From assembly GCA_016712355.1 (NCBI GenBank), contig JADJRF010000005.1, positions 1,550,001 through 1,614,000 on the forward strand: 64,000 nucleotides of DNA, in the 5' to 3' direction. The stretch's first letter is position 1. Each line of letters begins with the position of its first letter. The notes below the pieces were generated by a model. It ran no database searches. It was not told where the DNA came from and worked only from the letters and a program-made list of their open reading frames with translations. Positions 32,773 to 42,329 of this stretch are shown here, one piece after another. The position numbers and the translations under genes are program-made. The stretch is from Vampirovibrionales bacterium. Lineage in GTDB: Bacteria > Cyanobacteriota > Vampirovibrionia > Vampirovibrionales > Vampirovibrionaceae.

Positions 32773-34074
32773 TTATCCCGTCAGGGCGGATGCGTCGAGA
32801 CGGACCGACTCATACACGTCGGCGTCTATCTGTGGACAAAACTGCTGATAGGCGGCAAGCGTCAGGGTTTCAAAGCGCTCGCCGGTCTCCGCGCAATGCC
32901 GCACGATCCGCCCGGTGATGGCGTAGGCGTCGCGAAACGGCAGGCCCTTGCGCGTCAGGTAATCGGCCAGGGCTGTGGCCATCACAAAGCCGTCGGCGAG
33001 AGCCTCGCGCATCCGCTCGACGCGAGGGGTCATTGTCTCAATCATGCCGCGCACGGCGGCCAGACTCAGAAATGCGGTATCGAGGGCGTCGAAAATCGCT
33101 TCCTTGTCTTCCTGCATATCCTTGTTATAGGCCAGCGGCAGAGCCTTCATAACGGTCAGCAGCGTCATTAAAGCGCCATAGACGCGACCCGTTTTGCCGC
33201 GCACCAATTCGGCGGCGTCCGGGTTCTTCTTCTGCGGCATCATGCTGGAGCCGGTGGCGTAGGCGTCGGCCATCGCGATAAAGCCGAACTCCTGACTGCT
33301 CCACAACACCAGTTCTTCGCACAGCCGACTCAGATGCATCATAAGGATGCTGAGGGCGGCGGCCAGCTCGATCACAAAATCGCGATCCGATACGGCGTCC
33401 AACGTGTTGTCGATCACGCCGTCAAAGCCCAGTTCCTGAGCGACGAAGGCCCGATCCAGCGGAAACGATGAACCCGCCAGCGCTCCCGCTCCTAACGGCG
33501 AGACGTTCAGGCGCTTGCGGCAGTCGGCCAGACGGCCGCAGTCGCGCGCCAACATGGCGTGATAGGCCATCAAATGCCGCGCCAGCGTCACCGGTTGGGC
33601 GCGTTGCAAGTGCGTGTAACCGGGCATTGCGCTCTGGCGATGCGCCTCGGCCTGAGCTTCCAACGCCGATTGTAGCGCCTGCGCTTGGACAGAAAGCGCG
33701 TCAATCGCGTTTCGCAGATGCAGCCGTAGATCCAGCGCAACTTGATCATTACGACTGCGCCCCGTGTGTAGCTTCTTGCCGAGGTCGCCCAAACGGCGCG
33801 TCAATTCCTGCTCCATAAACGTGTGAATATCCTCGGCGCGCGGATCAATCGTCAGTCGACCGGCGTCGATGTCGCGCTCAATGGCCAGAAGCCCGTCTGT
33901 GAGGGCCAGCGCTTCTGCTTCTGTCAGAATTCGCTGACGCCCCAACATGCGGGCATGCGCCACGCTGCCGCGGATGTCCTCGCGCCAGAGCCGTTGATCG
34001 AAGCCGATTGAGTTGTTGAGGGCTTCCAACTGCGGCGTGCCTTCGCCGCTTTGCCGTCCTTGCCAGAGTTTCAC
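32773..34074 (-). CDS. argH: Argininosuccinate lyase
   Basis: 433 residues from GTG at 34074 (VKLWQGRQSGEG), four bases after the argG stop; the longer in-frame extension runs backward through argG and is discarded. Signature motifs are HTGRSRNDQVALDLRLHLR, TGSSMMPQKKNPDAAELVRG (catalytic Ser loop of the fumarase superfamily) and YTHLQRAQPVTL. It splits argininosuccinate to arginine and fumarate, the last arginine step. Length is slightly below the usual 460. Confidence 0.96.
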   Translation of the reverse strand: MKLWQGRQSGEGTPQLEALNNSIGFDQRLWREDIRGSVAHARMLGRQRILTEAEALALTDGLLAIERDIDAGRLTIDPRAEDIHTFMEQELTRRLGDLGKKLHTGRSRNDQVALDLRLHLRNAIDALSVQAQALQSALEAQAEAHRQSAMPGYTHLQRAQPVTLARHLMAYHAMLARDCGRLADCRKRLNVSPLGAGALAGSSFPLDRAFVAQELGFDGVIDNTLDAVSDRDFVIELAAALSILMMHLSRLCEELVLWSSQEFGFIAMADAYATGSSMMPQKKNPDAAELVRGKTGRVYGALMTLLTVMKALPLAYNKDMQEDKEAIFDALDTAFLSLAAVRGMIETMTPRVERMREALADGFVMATALADYLTRKGLPFRDAYAITGRIVRHCAETGERFETLTLAAYQQFCPQIDADVYESVRLDASALTG

Positions 34075-34078
34075 GGCC

Positions 34079-35329
34079 TCACTGCGCCTCGTGCGAGAGG
34101 CTGGCGGCTTTGGCGAGCATCTGGGCGCGGACTTTAAGGGGCAGGCCGCTGAGGGTGATAAAGCCCTCGGCGTCGCTGTGACGGTACAACTCGCCGGTTG
34201 CAAAACTGGCCAGCTCGGCATCGTACAGCGAGTAAGGCGACGAAACGCCCGCCGGAATAATATTCCCTTTGTACAGCATGACTTTAACCCGTCCGCTGAC
34301 GGTGCGTTGCGTTGCGTCTACAAAGGCGTCCAGCGATTCGCGCAGCGGCGTAAACCACTCGCCGCTATACACCAGATCGGCGTACTGGATAGACAGCGTG
34401 CGTTTGAGGCTCAGCGTCTTGCGGTCCAGGCAAAGGCGTTCCAGCATATCGTGAGCCGCATGGAGAATTGCGCCGCCTGGATTCTCGTAAACGCCGCGCG
34501 CCTTCAGGCCGACCACGCGATTTTCCACCATATCCGTAATCCCGACGCCGTGTGCGCCGCCGATTCGGTTGAGTTCGGCCATCAGCGCGGTGGGTGAAAG
34601 CGCTTCTCCATTCAGGGCTGTTGGGACCCCTTTGTCAAAGGTCAGGGCCAGCGTCACGGATTCTTCAGGGGCGCGCATCGGGCTGACCCCAATCTGAAGC
34701 AGTTGGTCGTAATGAGGCATGGCGTCCGGATTTTCCAGATCCAGTCCTTCATGACTCAGGTGAAACAAATTCCGGTCGCGGCTGTAACTGTCGGATTTTT
34801 TCATGGGCGCCGCGATGCCGCGCGCTTCGAGATAATCCAGCGCATCCTCGCGCGAGCGGATGTCCCACAGACGCCATGGCGCGATGATTTTTAACTCCGG
34901 GGCCAACGCCTTGATGGACAGTTCGAAGCGTACCTGATCGTTGCCTTTGCCGGTGGCGCCGTGGCAAATGGTATCGGCTTGCTCCTGCTGGGCAATCTCC
35001 ACCAGTTTTTTAGAGATGAGGGGCCTTGCCATGGCCGTTCCGAGCAGGTATTCGCCTTCGTAAACGGCGCCCGCGCGCAGGCACGGATAAATGTAATCAG
35101 TAATGAACTCTTCGCGCGCTTCCTGTAAGTAAAATTTCGCCGCGCCGGATTGCAGGGCGCGTTCTTCCAGCCCGTCCAGCTCGCCGTCCATCCCCACATC
35201 AACGCAGACGGCGATAACAGGGCAATCATAATGCTCGCGCAGCCACGGAATAATTACCGTCGTGTCCAGTCCGCCAGAATAGGCCAGTACGACTTTTTGC
35301 GGGGCGTCTGCGGGCGAAGGCGAAGTCAT
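34079..35329 (-). CDS. argG: Argininosuccinate synthase
   Basis: 416 residues. The ATP-pyrophosphatase motif AYSGGLDTTVIIPWL is near the N-terminus; AVCVDVGMDGELDGLEERAL, TICHGATGKGNDQVRFE and REDALDYLEARGI are family blocks. It joins citrulline and aspartate using ATP. It lies between argB (63 bases upstream) and argH (four bases downstream), a compact arginine operon on the minus strand. Confidence 0.97.
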   Translation of the reverse strand: MTSPSPADAPQKVVLAYSGGLDTTVIIPWLREHYDCPVIAVCVDVGMDGELDGLEERALQSGAAKFYLQEAREEFITDYIYPCLRAGAVYEGEYLLGTAMARPLISKKLVEIAQQEQADTICHGATGKGNDQVRFELSIKALAPELKIIAPWRLWDIRSREDALDYLEARGIAAPMKKSDSYSRDRNLFHLSHEGLDLENPDAMPHYDQLLQIGVSPMRAPEESVTLALTFDKGVPTALNGEALSPTALMAELNRIGGAHGVGITDMVENRVVGLKARGVYENPGGAILHAAHDMLERLCLDRKTLSLKRTLSIQYADLVYSGEWFTPLRESLDAFVDATQRTVSGRVKVMLYKGNIIPAGVSSPYSLYDAELASFATGELYRHSDAEGFITLSGLPLKVRAQMLAKAASLSHEAQ

Positions 35330-35392
35330 GGGGCGATCTCCTGTTATTTAAAGGGCGAAGGGGGCTGCCAATCGGGCGGGAGCGATATCACG

Positions 35393-36271
35393 CTAGGGCG
35401 TCACCATCGTGCCCAGTCCTTGATCCGTGAAAATCTCTAACAGAATGGCGTGCGTAATGCGGCCATCCAGAATATGCACCGAGCCGACGCCCTGGGTGAC
35501 GGCTTCGACGCAACTGTTGACCTTGGGAATCATGCCGCCGTGAATCACCCCGCTGTCAATAAATTCGGGGGCCTGTTCGGCGCGCAGACGCGAGATGCGC
35601 GAGCCCGCGTCAGCCAAGTCGCGCAGGACGCCACACACATCGGTCAGAAAAATCAGTTTTTCCGCCTGCAAGGCCACGGCCAGCGCCACGGCAACAGCGT
35701 CGCCATTGAGGTTATAGGCCTGACCATCCGTATCAATGCCAATCGGCGAAATCACCGGGATGAAGTCATGCCCCATCAGCGTTCTGGCCAGCGCCACGTC
35801 AACGGCGGTGACTTCGCCTTCAAAGCCCATGTCGACGCCTTCGATATGGCGCTTTTTGACGGTGATCATCGCTCCGTCCTGCCCCGAAAGGCCGACGGCG
35901 CGCATGCCCTGCTGATGCAGAGCGGCGACCAGCGATTTGTTGATCTTGCCGGACAAGACCATTTCCGCCACGGCGAGGGTTTCGGCGTCCGTGACCCGGT
36001 ATCCCTGGACAAACGTACTTTCTTTCTGGAGCTGGGTCAGGAGCGACGTCATGGCAGGGCCCCCGCCATGGACCAGTACCGGCTCAATGCCGACCAGCTT
36101 GAGCATGGCGATGTCCTGAATCACCGTTTGCTGGATGGCGGCGTCTTCCAGCAGGCTACCGCCGAACTTGACGACGACGGTTTTGCCGGAAAAGCGGCGA
36201 ATATACGGCAACGCTTCGATGAGCGCCTGAACGCGTTCGGGGTTTGCAGCAGCGGATGGGGGGCATGTCAT
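35393..36271 (-). CDS. argB: Acetylglutamate kinase
   Basis: 292 residues. Amino-acid-kinase fold: KTVVVKFGGSLLED near the N-terminus, VLVHGGGPAMTSLL, then NLNGDAVAVALAVALQAEKL and GGMIPKVNSCVEAV. It phosphorylates N-acetylglutamate, the committed arginine step. The long N-terminal helix (residues 1-25) is seen in arginine-inhibited hexameric forms and cyanobacterial PII-regulated enzymes; regulation here is inference. First gene of the argB-argG-argH-GT9 group. Confidence 0.97.
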   Translation of the reverse strand: MTCPPSAAANPERVQALIEALPYIRRFSGKTVVVKFGGSLLEDAAIQQTVIQDIAMLKLVGIEPVLVHGGGPAMTSLLTQLQKESTFVQGYRVTDAETLAVAEMVLSGKINKSLVAALHQQGMRAVGLSGQDGAMITVKKRHIEGVDMGFEGEVTAVDVALARTLMGHDFIPVISPIGIDTDGQAYNLNGDAVAVALAVALQAEKLIFLTDVCGVLRDLADAGSRISRLRAEQAPEFIDSGVIHGGMIPKVNSCVEAVTQGVGSVHILDGRITHAILLEIFTDQGLGTMVTP

Positions 36272-36745
36272 GGGTCGAGGCGTCTCGATGGGTTGGGGCC
36301 TGAAAATTCGTAAGGTTCGTAAGGACTGATACGCAAAACCCCCTGGCCTACGGAGTCTTGTCGAAGAGAGGCGAGGGGGCGGCTGTCGGAAAATTCGCTT
36401 GCGGCGGCGTTAAGCCTTGCCCTCGCCGAAAATACGGCGACGACGTCGAAAAGAGGCGACATGAAACGGGCGCGACACGCAAGAAACTCCTGCAAGTAAA
36501 GCGGGGTATTGGCAAAAACCCCTCCGCTTACTCTACGCAAATCGCTTCCATTTGTCACGCGATTTCCTGTAGAGGCGAGCGATTCAGGGCTTCGCCCCAG
36601 AACTTCTGCCGGGCGTTGGCTTGATGGATACGGCGGTTTGCGCGTGCTCTCAGTATAATCAAAAGGTCGGCTACGCGCCCCGCGTCTGTTGAGGCGCGCG
36701 CCGGCAGCCCCGATGCCTGCGCAGATTGACTGGAGGGCCTGAGTC
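36272..36745. other. Divergent region between argB and flhB
   Basis: 474 bases. A direct repeat TTCGTAAGG-TTCGTAAGG lies at about 36308-36325. TATAAT at 36654-36659 lies 87 bases before the flhB start, without a -35 box at the right distance. Long open frames on both strands here have no ribosome sites or family motifs. No sigma-28 site was found by eye. Confidence 0.4.
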
Positions 36746-37837
36746 CTGGCCGATGAGGACAAGCAGTTTGAGGCCACCCCGCAAAAGCTGAAAAAAGCTC
36801 GCGACGAAGGTCAGGTCTTTAAAAGCAAAGACATGTCCACAGCGGTGTTTCTGGTGGCGATGTTTTTGCTGCTGTTTGTGATGGCCCCTATCATCTGGCG
36901 CGAAATCGCGGGCATGTTCGTACTGGTGTTCGATCAGATTCCCAACGCGTCTATCGAGAAAACCGGCTGGCAGTATCTGTCGGTCATTTCGATCAAGGCC
37001 CTGCTGGTGCTGGTGGGGCCCTTTCTGCTGGTGGGCGTGATTGTCGCCGTTTTTATGGATTTTATGCAGGTAGGCCCGCTGGTGGCCACCAAGGCGATTA
37101 TGCCGAAGTTCGACAAACTCAATCCCATTAAGGGCTTCAAGAACATCTTCTCGATGCGGACGCTGGTGGAACTCGTCAAAAACATCCTCAAAATTACGAT
37201 TCTGGGCGTCGTGGGCTGGATGGTCTTCAAAGAAAAGCTCAACGAGTTGCTGACAGCGGGCGCGACCGAAAATATCTTTTCGCTGCTTGGAATTTTAGGC
37301 AGCTTGCTGATGAAATTCGTCATTCTGGCCGGAATCGCGTTTTTTGCGATTGGCGGCGCGGATTTTCTTTTCCAGCGCTGGAAGTTCATGAAAGACCAGA
37401 AGATGTCTTTTAAAGAACTGAAAGACGAATTCAAGAACACCGAAGGCGATCCGATGATCAAACACGCCATTCGCCAGCGCCGGATGCAAATGATGCAGCA
37501 AAGTATGCTGGAAGCCGTTCCCACCGCCGACGCCGTTGTTACCAATCCCATCCATGTAGCGGTGGCGATTCGCTATAATGCTGATACAATGGAAGCGCCG
37601 CAGGTTGTGGCAAAAGGAACGGAACTCTTCGCCGAACGGATCAAGGAGATTGCAAAGGCCAACGGCGTCCCTGTCATCGAAAACGCGACTGTGGCCCGCG
37701 CCCTGTACCGCGTGGCGGACGTTGATCAGGAAGTGCCTCCCGATATTTATCAGGCCGTCGCTGAGATTCTCCTGTACGCCTGGCGCATCACCGGCAAGGA
37801 AATTCCCGCCGCTTCCCCCGAGGATGGCCGAGCCTGA
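36746..37837 (+). CDS. flhB: Flagellar export protein FlhB, CTG start
   Basis: 363 residues if started at CTG 36746. The codons after it read ADEDKQFEATPQKLKKARDE and GQVFKSKDMS, the conserved FlhB N-terminus; an in-frame TGA lies two codons upstream, so CTG is the only plausible start, with GGAGG (36732-36736) nine bases before it. Starting at the first ATG (36833) would lose this segment. Four membrane segments follow, then the cytoplasmic domain with the autocleavage motif NPIH (residues 267-270; NPTH is usual). FlhB gates the flagellar type III exporter and switches substrate specificity. A sigma factor gene follows. Confidence 0.93.
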   Translation: MADEDKQFEATPQKLKKARDEGQVFKSKDMSTAVFLVAMFLLLFVMAPIIWREIAGMFVLVFDQIPNASIEKTGWQYLSVISIKALLVLVGPFLLVGVIVAVFMDFMQVGPLVATKAIMPKFDKLNPIKGFKNIFSMRTLVELVKNILKITILGVVGWMVFKEKLNELLTAGATENIFSLLGILGSLLMKFVILAGIAFFAIGGADFLFQRWKFMKDQKMSFKELKDEFKNTEGDPMIKHAIRQRRMQMMQQSMLEAVPTADAVVTNPIHVAVAIRYNADTMEAPQVVAKGTELFAERIKEIAKANGVPVIENATVARALYRVADVDQEVPPDIYQAVAEILLYAWRITGKEIPAASPEDGRA

Positions 37838-37875
37838 CCCCTTTCTGGATAGTGTGAAGCAGATTTTAGACGCAC

Positions 37876-38604
37876 ATGATGGAACCCGCCTTTGTGAATC
37901 CGCCGCCCCGCAAAAAAAGCGCTCGCGCCACGATTAATCAGTATATTCCGCTTGTAGAGAGGGTCGCCAAGGTAGAGTACCGGCGTATTCCCTCTCATAT
38001 GGTGGATTATGAGGAACTGGTCAATATCGGCGCCATTGCCATTCAGGCGTTGATGCGCGGTAAAAGCGTCGAGGACGCCGACAAACTCAACACCTCTTAT
38101 TTGGCGACCGCCATTCGCTGGGCCATTCGCAATGAGTTGCGCACGCGTTACAAGTGGTACACGCTCAAGCATACCCAGACCGTCGACGAAGAAGGCGCGG
38201 GCAAGCCCGGCTCTGCCTCAGCCAGCGGCGCGGCTTCCGAAGATGAAGAGGGATTCAGCGCAGGGCCTGAGCAGGTGCGCGAGGCCATCTACGAGACGAT
38301 TCTCTCCATTGAGGGCATCTCAGAAGGCGCTGATGGGGAATCCAGTTACGACTTCATCAAGGACGACGCCGCCACGCCGGAAGAACGTCTTGAAATCACC
38401 GAGTTGGGCCGCGCCATTAAAAAGGCCATCGAAGCGCTGCCGCCCAAAGAGCGCACCATCATGGAATACCGCTTTTATCGCAATATGCAGGTTAAGGATA
38501 TTGCCACGATGGTCGGCTTGTCGAGTTCGCGTATCACGCGCATTGTGCAGGCCTCGCTCAATCTGGTGCGCGATTATCTCAAGGATAACGAGCACATCGA
38601 CTGA
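37876..38604 (+). CDS. fliA: Sigma-70 family factor, FliA-like (paralogue 2)
   Basis: 242 residues. Region 2: VAKVEYRRIPSHMVDYEELV then NIGAIAIQALM and AIRWAIRNELRTRYKWYTLK. Region 4: AIEALPPKERTIMEYRFYRN with VKDIATMVGLSSSRITRIVQ. A low-complexity Gly/Ser/Glu linker separates the regions. It lies 38 bases after flhB in the same direction, which supports a flagellar FliA assignment, and it is a close paralogue of the factor at 23746. The gene name is inferred from context. Confidence 0.88.
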   Translation: MMEPAFVNPPPRKKSARATINQYIPLVERVAKVEYRRIPSHMVDYEELVNIGAIAIQALMRGKSVEDADKLNTSYLATAIRWAIRNELRTRYKWYTLKHTQTVDEEGAGKPGSASASGAASEDEEGFSAGPEQVREAIYETILSIEGISEGADGESSYDFIKDDAATPEERLEITELGRAIKKAIEALPPKERTIMEYRFYRNMQVKDIATMVGLSSSRITRIVQASLNLVRDYLKDNEHID

Positions 38605-38611
38605 CGCCGGC

Positions 38612-40468
38612 TTATTTGCGCGAGACGTAGTCCTGAATACAAGCCAGAAACGATGGGCACAGGTCGTGCAGCTTGCTTTTGCCCACGCCTTTGACGCCCC
38701 AAAAATCCGCCAGACTCCTGGGCTGGCGCGCCGCCATCTCGCGCAGCGTCACATCGCTGAAAATCACATAGGGCGGGACGTTTCGTTTGGCCGCCAGTTC
38801 GCGCCGCAAGACGCGCAGCGCTTCAAACAACCCATCGTCGCCCTGCGCCGGTCTGGACGTGGATTTTTCGCCGCGTCGTTTAGATGCGCGCTGTTCTTTG
38901 GGCGGCGGCTGCGTCAGCCAGACGTCTTTGCTTTCGCCCTTGAGCAGGAGCGCGCCGGAGGCCGTCAGTTGAACAACGCCGTAAACCGGCTCTTTATACA
39001 GAAACCCCTGATCGGTCAGTTGATCAATCCAGACCCCGATCTGATTGGCCGCATACGCCTGAAGCAGGCCATACACGCTTAAACGATCATGCCCTTGAAG
39101 GCGGATTTTTTCGGTGTTGGCCCCCTTGAGCGTTTGCGCGACATGATACGCCCCAAATCGCTGCTGAAGGCGCGCGACTGCCGATAAAATCTGTCGACTG
39201 ACGGTAACGGCGTCGGCCATGGATTGGTATTCGCCCAGGCACACGTCGCAATGACCGCAATTCTCTTTCAGAAACGGCTGGCCGAAGTATTCTACCAGCG
39301 ACTTGTGTCGACACTTCAGGCCCTGGCAATAGCGCGCCATCTCCGAAAGCTTGGCCAGCGCATGATGATCAGACTCGCTTTGAGGCTCGCCCAGCATCTG
39401 CCGCCAACGCGCTGCGTCAGAGGCGCCAAACAGCAGCGCGCATTCCGCCGGGAGACGGTCGCGTCCGGCGCGTCCGGCCTCTTGCTGGTAATGTTCAATG
39501 GACTTGGGCATGCCGGTATGAATCACAAAGCGGATGTTCGGGCGATCGATCCCCATCCCGAAGGCGACGGTTGCCACCATAATGTCGGTTTTTTCGGACA
39601 GAAAACTATCCTGATGACGCGCGCGCGCCTCATCGGTCAGGCCCGCATGATACGCCAGCGCCCGAAACCCCTGTTGCTTGAGGCGCTGCGCCCAGTCGTC
39701 CACTTCGCGGCGGCTGATGCAATATAAAATGCCCGCTTCCCCGCGATGTCGCTCCAGAATCTCCGCTACTTGACGCGACGGCTGATCGCGATGACGCACG
39801 CGGTAAAACAAATTGGCGCGCTCGAAATCGCCCACCAGCAGACGCGGTGAGCGCAGGCCCAGCGACTCCATGATATCCTCGCGGACGGCCTGCGTCGCTG
39901 TGGCCGTGAAGGCATGGACCGGCGCAAGGCTAAAACGCTCGCGCAGGGCTCCCAATGCGCGATACGCAGGACGGAAATCGTGGCCCCACTGACTGACGCA
40001 GTGCGCCTCGTCGACGACGATATAGGCGATTTCACGCTGGGCCAGCGCGCCTAATAGAGAATCCAGCCCCAGCCGCTCGGGCGCGACATAGAGCAGCTTC
40101 AAATGCCCGGCATACAGTTCTGAGAAAACCGACCGCCGCTCGTCATCGCCCAGGCCGCTGTGAAGACATGCTGCGGGAATCCCCAGGGAGCAGAGCGCGT
40201 CGACCTGATCTTTCATCAGCGATACCAGCGGTGAAATTACCAGCGCCATGCCGCGCATCATGAGAATGGGCAGTTGATAACACAATGACTTGCCGCCGCC
40301 TGTGGGCAAAATCACCAGCGAATCCGCGCCATCCAGAATGGCCGCGATGGCTTCTTCCTGAAACGGCAAAAAGGCGTCGTATCCCCAGTGCGTTTGCAGC
40401 AAGGTCAGCGCTTCATCGCGCTGGGCGCCTTCCCAGAGGGCTGTATTCACGGGTGGCGCGGTCTTCAT
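38612..40468 (-). CDS. recQ: ATP-dependent DNA helicase RecQ
   Basis: 618 residues from ATG at 40468, which overlaps the preceding stop as ATGA. Helicase motifs: Walker A LPTGGGKSLCYQLP, DEAH box VVDEAHCVSQWGHDFRPAYR, motif VI HYQQEAGRAGRDRLPAEC. The RQC zinc cysteines (CQGLKCRHKSLVEYFG then ENCGHCDVC) and a C-terminal HRDC domain (about 545-618) are present. It unwinds DNA 3' to 5' in recombination and fork repair. It is coupled to the pterin dehydratase gene. Confidence 0.96.
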   Translation of the reverse strand: MKTAPPVNTALWEGAQRDEALTLLQTHWGYDAFLPFQEEAIAAILDGADSLVILPTGGGKSLCYQLPILMMRGMALVISPLVSLMKDQVDALCSLGIPAACLHSGLGDDERRSVFSELYAGHLKLLYVAPERLGLDSLLGALAQREIAYIVVDEAHCVSQWGHDFRPAYRALGALRERFSLAPVHAFTATATQAVREDIMESLGLRSPRLLVGDFERANLFYRVRHRDQPSRQVAEILERHRGEAGILYCISRREVDDWAQRLKQQGFRALAYHAGLTDEARARHQDSFLSEKTDIMVATVAFGMGIDRPNIRFVIHTGMPKSIEHYQQEAGRAGRDRLPAECALLFGASDAARWRQMLGEPQSESDHHALAKLSEMARYCQGLKCRHKSLVEYFGQPFLKENCGHCDVCLGEYQSMADAVTVSRQILSAVARLQQRFGAYHVAQTLKGANTEKIRLQGHDRLSVYGLLQAYAANQIGVWIDQLTDQGFLYKEPVYGVVQLTASGALLLKGESKDVWLTQPPPKEQRASKRRGEKSTSRPAQGDDGLFEALRVLRRELAAKRNVPPYVIFSDVTLREMAARQPRSLADFWGVKGVGKSKLHDLCPSFLACIQDYVSRK

Positions 40469-40791
40469 GCGTGAATTGCCGCCATGATCTGCGAGGTTTG
40501 AAGCGCCGCTGCGATGTCCAGGGCGGTGATGCCGTTGGCGCTGTGCGTGGCGTAGCGCACGGTCAGCGCCCCCCAGACAAGCGTCAGTTCGGGATGATGA
40601 TCGCTCGCTTCGGCCTGCGCGCCAATCTGCGCGACAGCCGAAAGCCCGCAAGCGTACGAATCCAGAGAGAACCGCGCGATGAGGGCATTGCCTTTCGCGC
40701 CGCTATCTTTCGCGGCCAGTTGCCAGGGTGCGGGTAAACGCGCCGTTTCAAGGGCGAACGTTTTATCATCGAGTAAAAAAGCGGCTGGCAT
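40465..40791 (-). CDS. 4a-hydroxytetrahydrobiopterin dehydratase family protein
   Basis: 108 residues. The family signature SDHHPELTLVWGALTVRYAT followed by HSANGITALDIAAA is clear, containing the catalytic His pair. Pterin-4a-carbinolamine dehydratase recycles the cofactor of aromatic amino-acid hydroxylases; many bacteria carry it without a known hydroxylase, where it may act in molybdopterin or other pterin chemistry. It lies 44 bases after mnmE and overlaps recQ by four bases. Confidence 0.9.
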   Translation of the reverse strand: MPAAFLLDDKTFALETARLPAPWQLAAKDSGAKGNALIARFSLDSYACGLSAVAQIGAQAEASDHHPELTLVWGALTVRYATHSANGITALDIAAALQTSQIMAAIHA

Positions 40792-40835
40792 AACGATTTC
40801 CCCATTTCTTAGGCTGCTAAGCGCTTTCTAAACCT

Positions 40836-42218
40836 TCACTTGCCGACGCAAAAGCGCGAAAACGTTTCGGTGATTACGGCTTCTGTTGTATCGCGCCCCA
40901 ACAGGGCGTCAAGTTCCCGTAAGGCGCTGGTAATGGGTACAGTGGCCAGATCGAGGGGCAGGTCTTCACGAGAAACCGTCTCCAGCGCCTCGCTGACGGC
41001 TTCGAGATAATGCCCCAGACGCGAGAGTTGCCGATCATTGAGCGCCAGGGCGTCTTGCTGGGCTTCGCCACAAAGCGCGTTTGCCTGGCGTCCCAGCCAC
41101 TCGACAATATCTGAGAGTCCGCGCCCGCTCTGAGAAGAGACAGGCAGCGAATCGTCGGGCAATGCCTGCAACGCGCGCGCGTCAAGGCGGTCGCATTGGC
41201 TGGCGATGCGTAATACCGGAGCGCCTGCCGCTTCCAGACGTTGCAAAATCGCCGCATCTTCCGGGCTGAGGCCTTGTGTGGCGTCATAGAGATATAAGGC
41301 GGCCTGTGCGTCATCGGCAGCCTGCCAGCTTCGCGCAATGCCAATGGTTTCCACAGGGTCGTCGCTGTCGCGGATGCCTGCGGTGTCAATCAACGTGACG
41401 GTGACGCCCTCAATTGCCATCTCTTCGCGCAAGGCGTCGCGCGTGGCGCCGGGCGTTGCCGTGACAATGGCGCGTTCGCGGGCCAGCAAGGCGTTAAACA
41501 GCGACGACTTCCCCGCATTGGGCTTCCCGAGAATCGCCGCAGAAAACCCCTCGCGAATCAGGCGCGCGCGATCGGCGCCGGCGGCCAGCGCTCTGGCTTG
41601 CGACTGTAGAGCGCCCAAGGCGTTGGCTAGCTCTCGGCGATCAGGCTCTGGCGCTTCGTCAGGAAAATCCGCGCAGGCGGTCAGCTCGGCCTGGATGCGA
41701 ATCAGCGGGGCGCTGAGCGCTTCAATCGCCTGGGCGAGCGCGCGGGTTTTAAGATTATGGCAGGCCGCGCCCAGCATGCGATCGCCGCGCGCCGTTATTA
41801 AATCCAGAATGGATTCGGCCTGACTGAGATCCATCCGTCCGTTGAGAAACGCCCGTTTAGAGAATTCCCCGCGTTGCGCGGCCCGCGCGCCTGCCCTCAG
41901 GCAGCAGTCCAACAGTTTGGCGGCGAGATAGTCGCCCCCATGGCAGTGGATTTCCGCGATATCTTCTCCTGTAGCGCTTTTGGGGGCCGAAAATAGCAGG
42001 ATTAATACCTCGTCCAGCGGCGGCGCATCTGGCCGAGCCGGATCGATAGCCCAGCCTACGTAAGCGCGTCCCGCTCTGGGCGTGCGCGGCTTGATGAGGG
42101 CGACGCGTCGCGCGATGCCCCAGGCCTGCGGTCCGCTAAGGCGAATAATGGCGATCGCGCCCTGACCGCGCGGCGTGGCGATCGCGGCAATGGTGTCCTG
42201 CTCAACAGAAAGACTCAT
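40836..42218 (-). CDS. mnmE: tRNA modification GTPase MnmE
   Basis: 460 residues. N-terminal folate-binding domain (DTIAAIATPRGQGAIAIIRLSG), helical domain, inserted G domain with GKPNAGKSSLFNALL, TPGATRDALRE and DTAGIRDSDDPVE, and the C-terminal FCVGK with the essential Cys (FCIGK usual). With MnmG it makes the cmnm5 group on U34 of several tRNAs. It heads the mnmE-PCD-recQ group on the minus strand. Confidence 0.97.
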   Translation of the reverse strand: MSLSVEQDTIAAIATPRGQGAIAIIRLSGPQAWGIARRVALIKPRTPRAGRAYVGWAIDPARPDAPPLDEVLILLFSAPKSATGEDIAEIHCHGGDYLAAKLLDCCLRAGARAAQRGEFSKRAFLNGRMDLSQAESILDLITARGDRMLGAACHNLKTRALAQAIEALSAPLIRIQAELTACADFPDEAPEPDRRELANALGALQSQARALAAGADRARLIREGFSAAILGKPNAGKSSLFNALLARERAIVTATPGATRDALREEMAIEGVTVTLIDTAGIRDSDDPVETIGIARSWQAADDAQAALYLYDATQGLSPEDAAILQRLEAAGAPVLRIASQCDRLDARALQALPDDSLPVSSQSGRGLSDIVEWLGRQANALCGEAQQDALALNDRQLSRLGHYLEAVSEALETVSREDLPLDLATVPITSALRELDALLGRDTTEAVITETFSRFCVGK

Positions 42219-42329
42219 GCGCCGATGATAGCAAGTTCCAGACGTCAGAGCTAATCCACAAACAAATGGTGTATACTCTATATGAGTTACATCTTATGTT
42301 GGGTATTTTTTGCAGAGAGGCCGTTCGCG

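Noticed and set aside
36268..36777. 169-codon minus-strand frame between argB and flhB
   Set aside because: It overlaps the true 5' end of flhB and the argB start; composition is low-complexity and no motif is visible.
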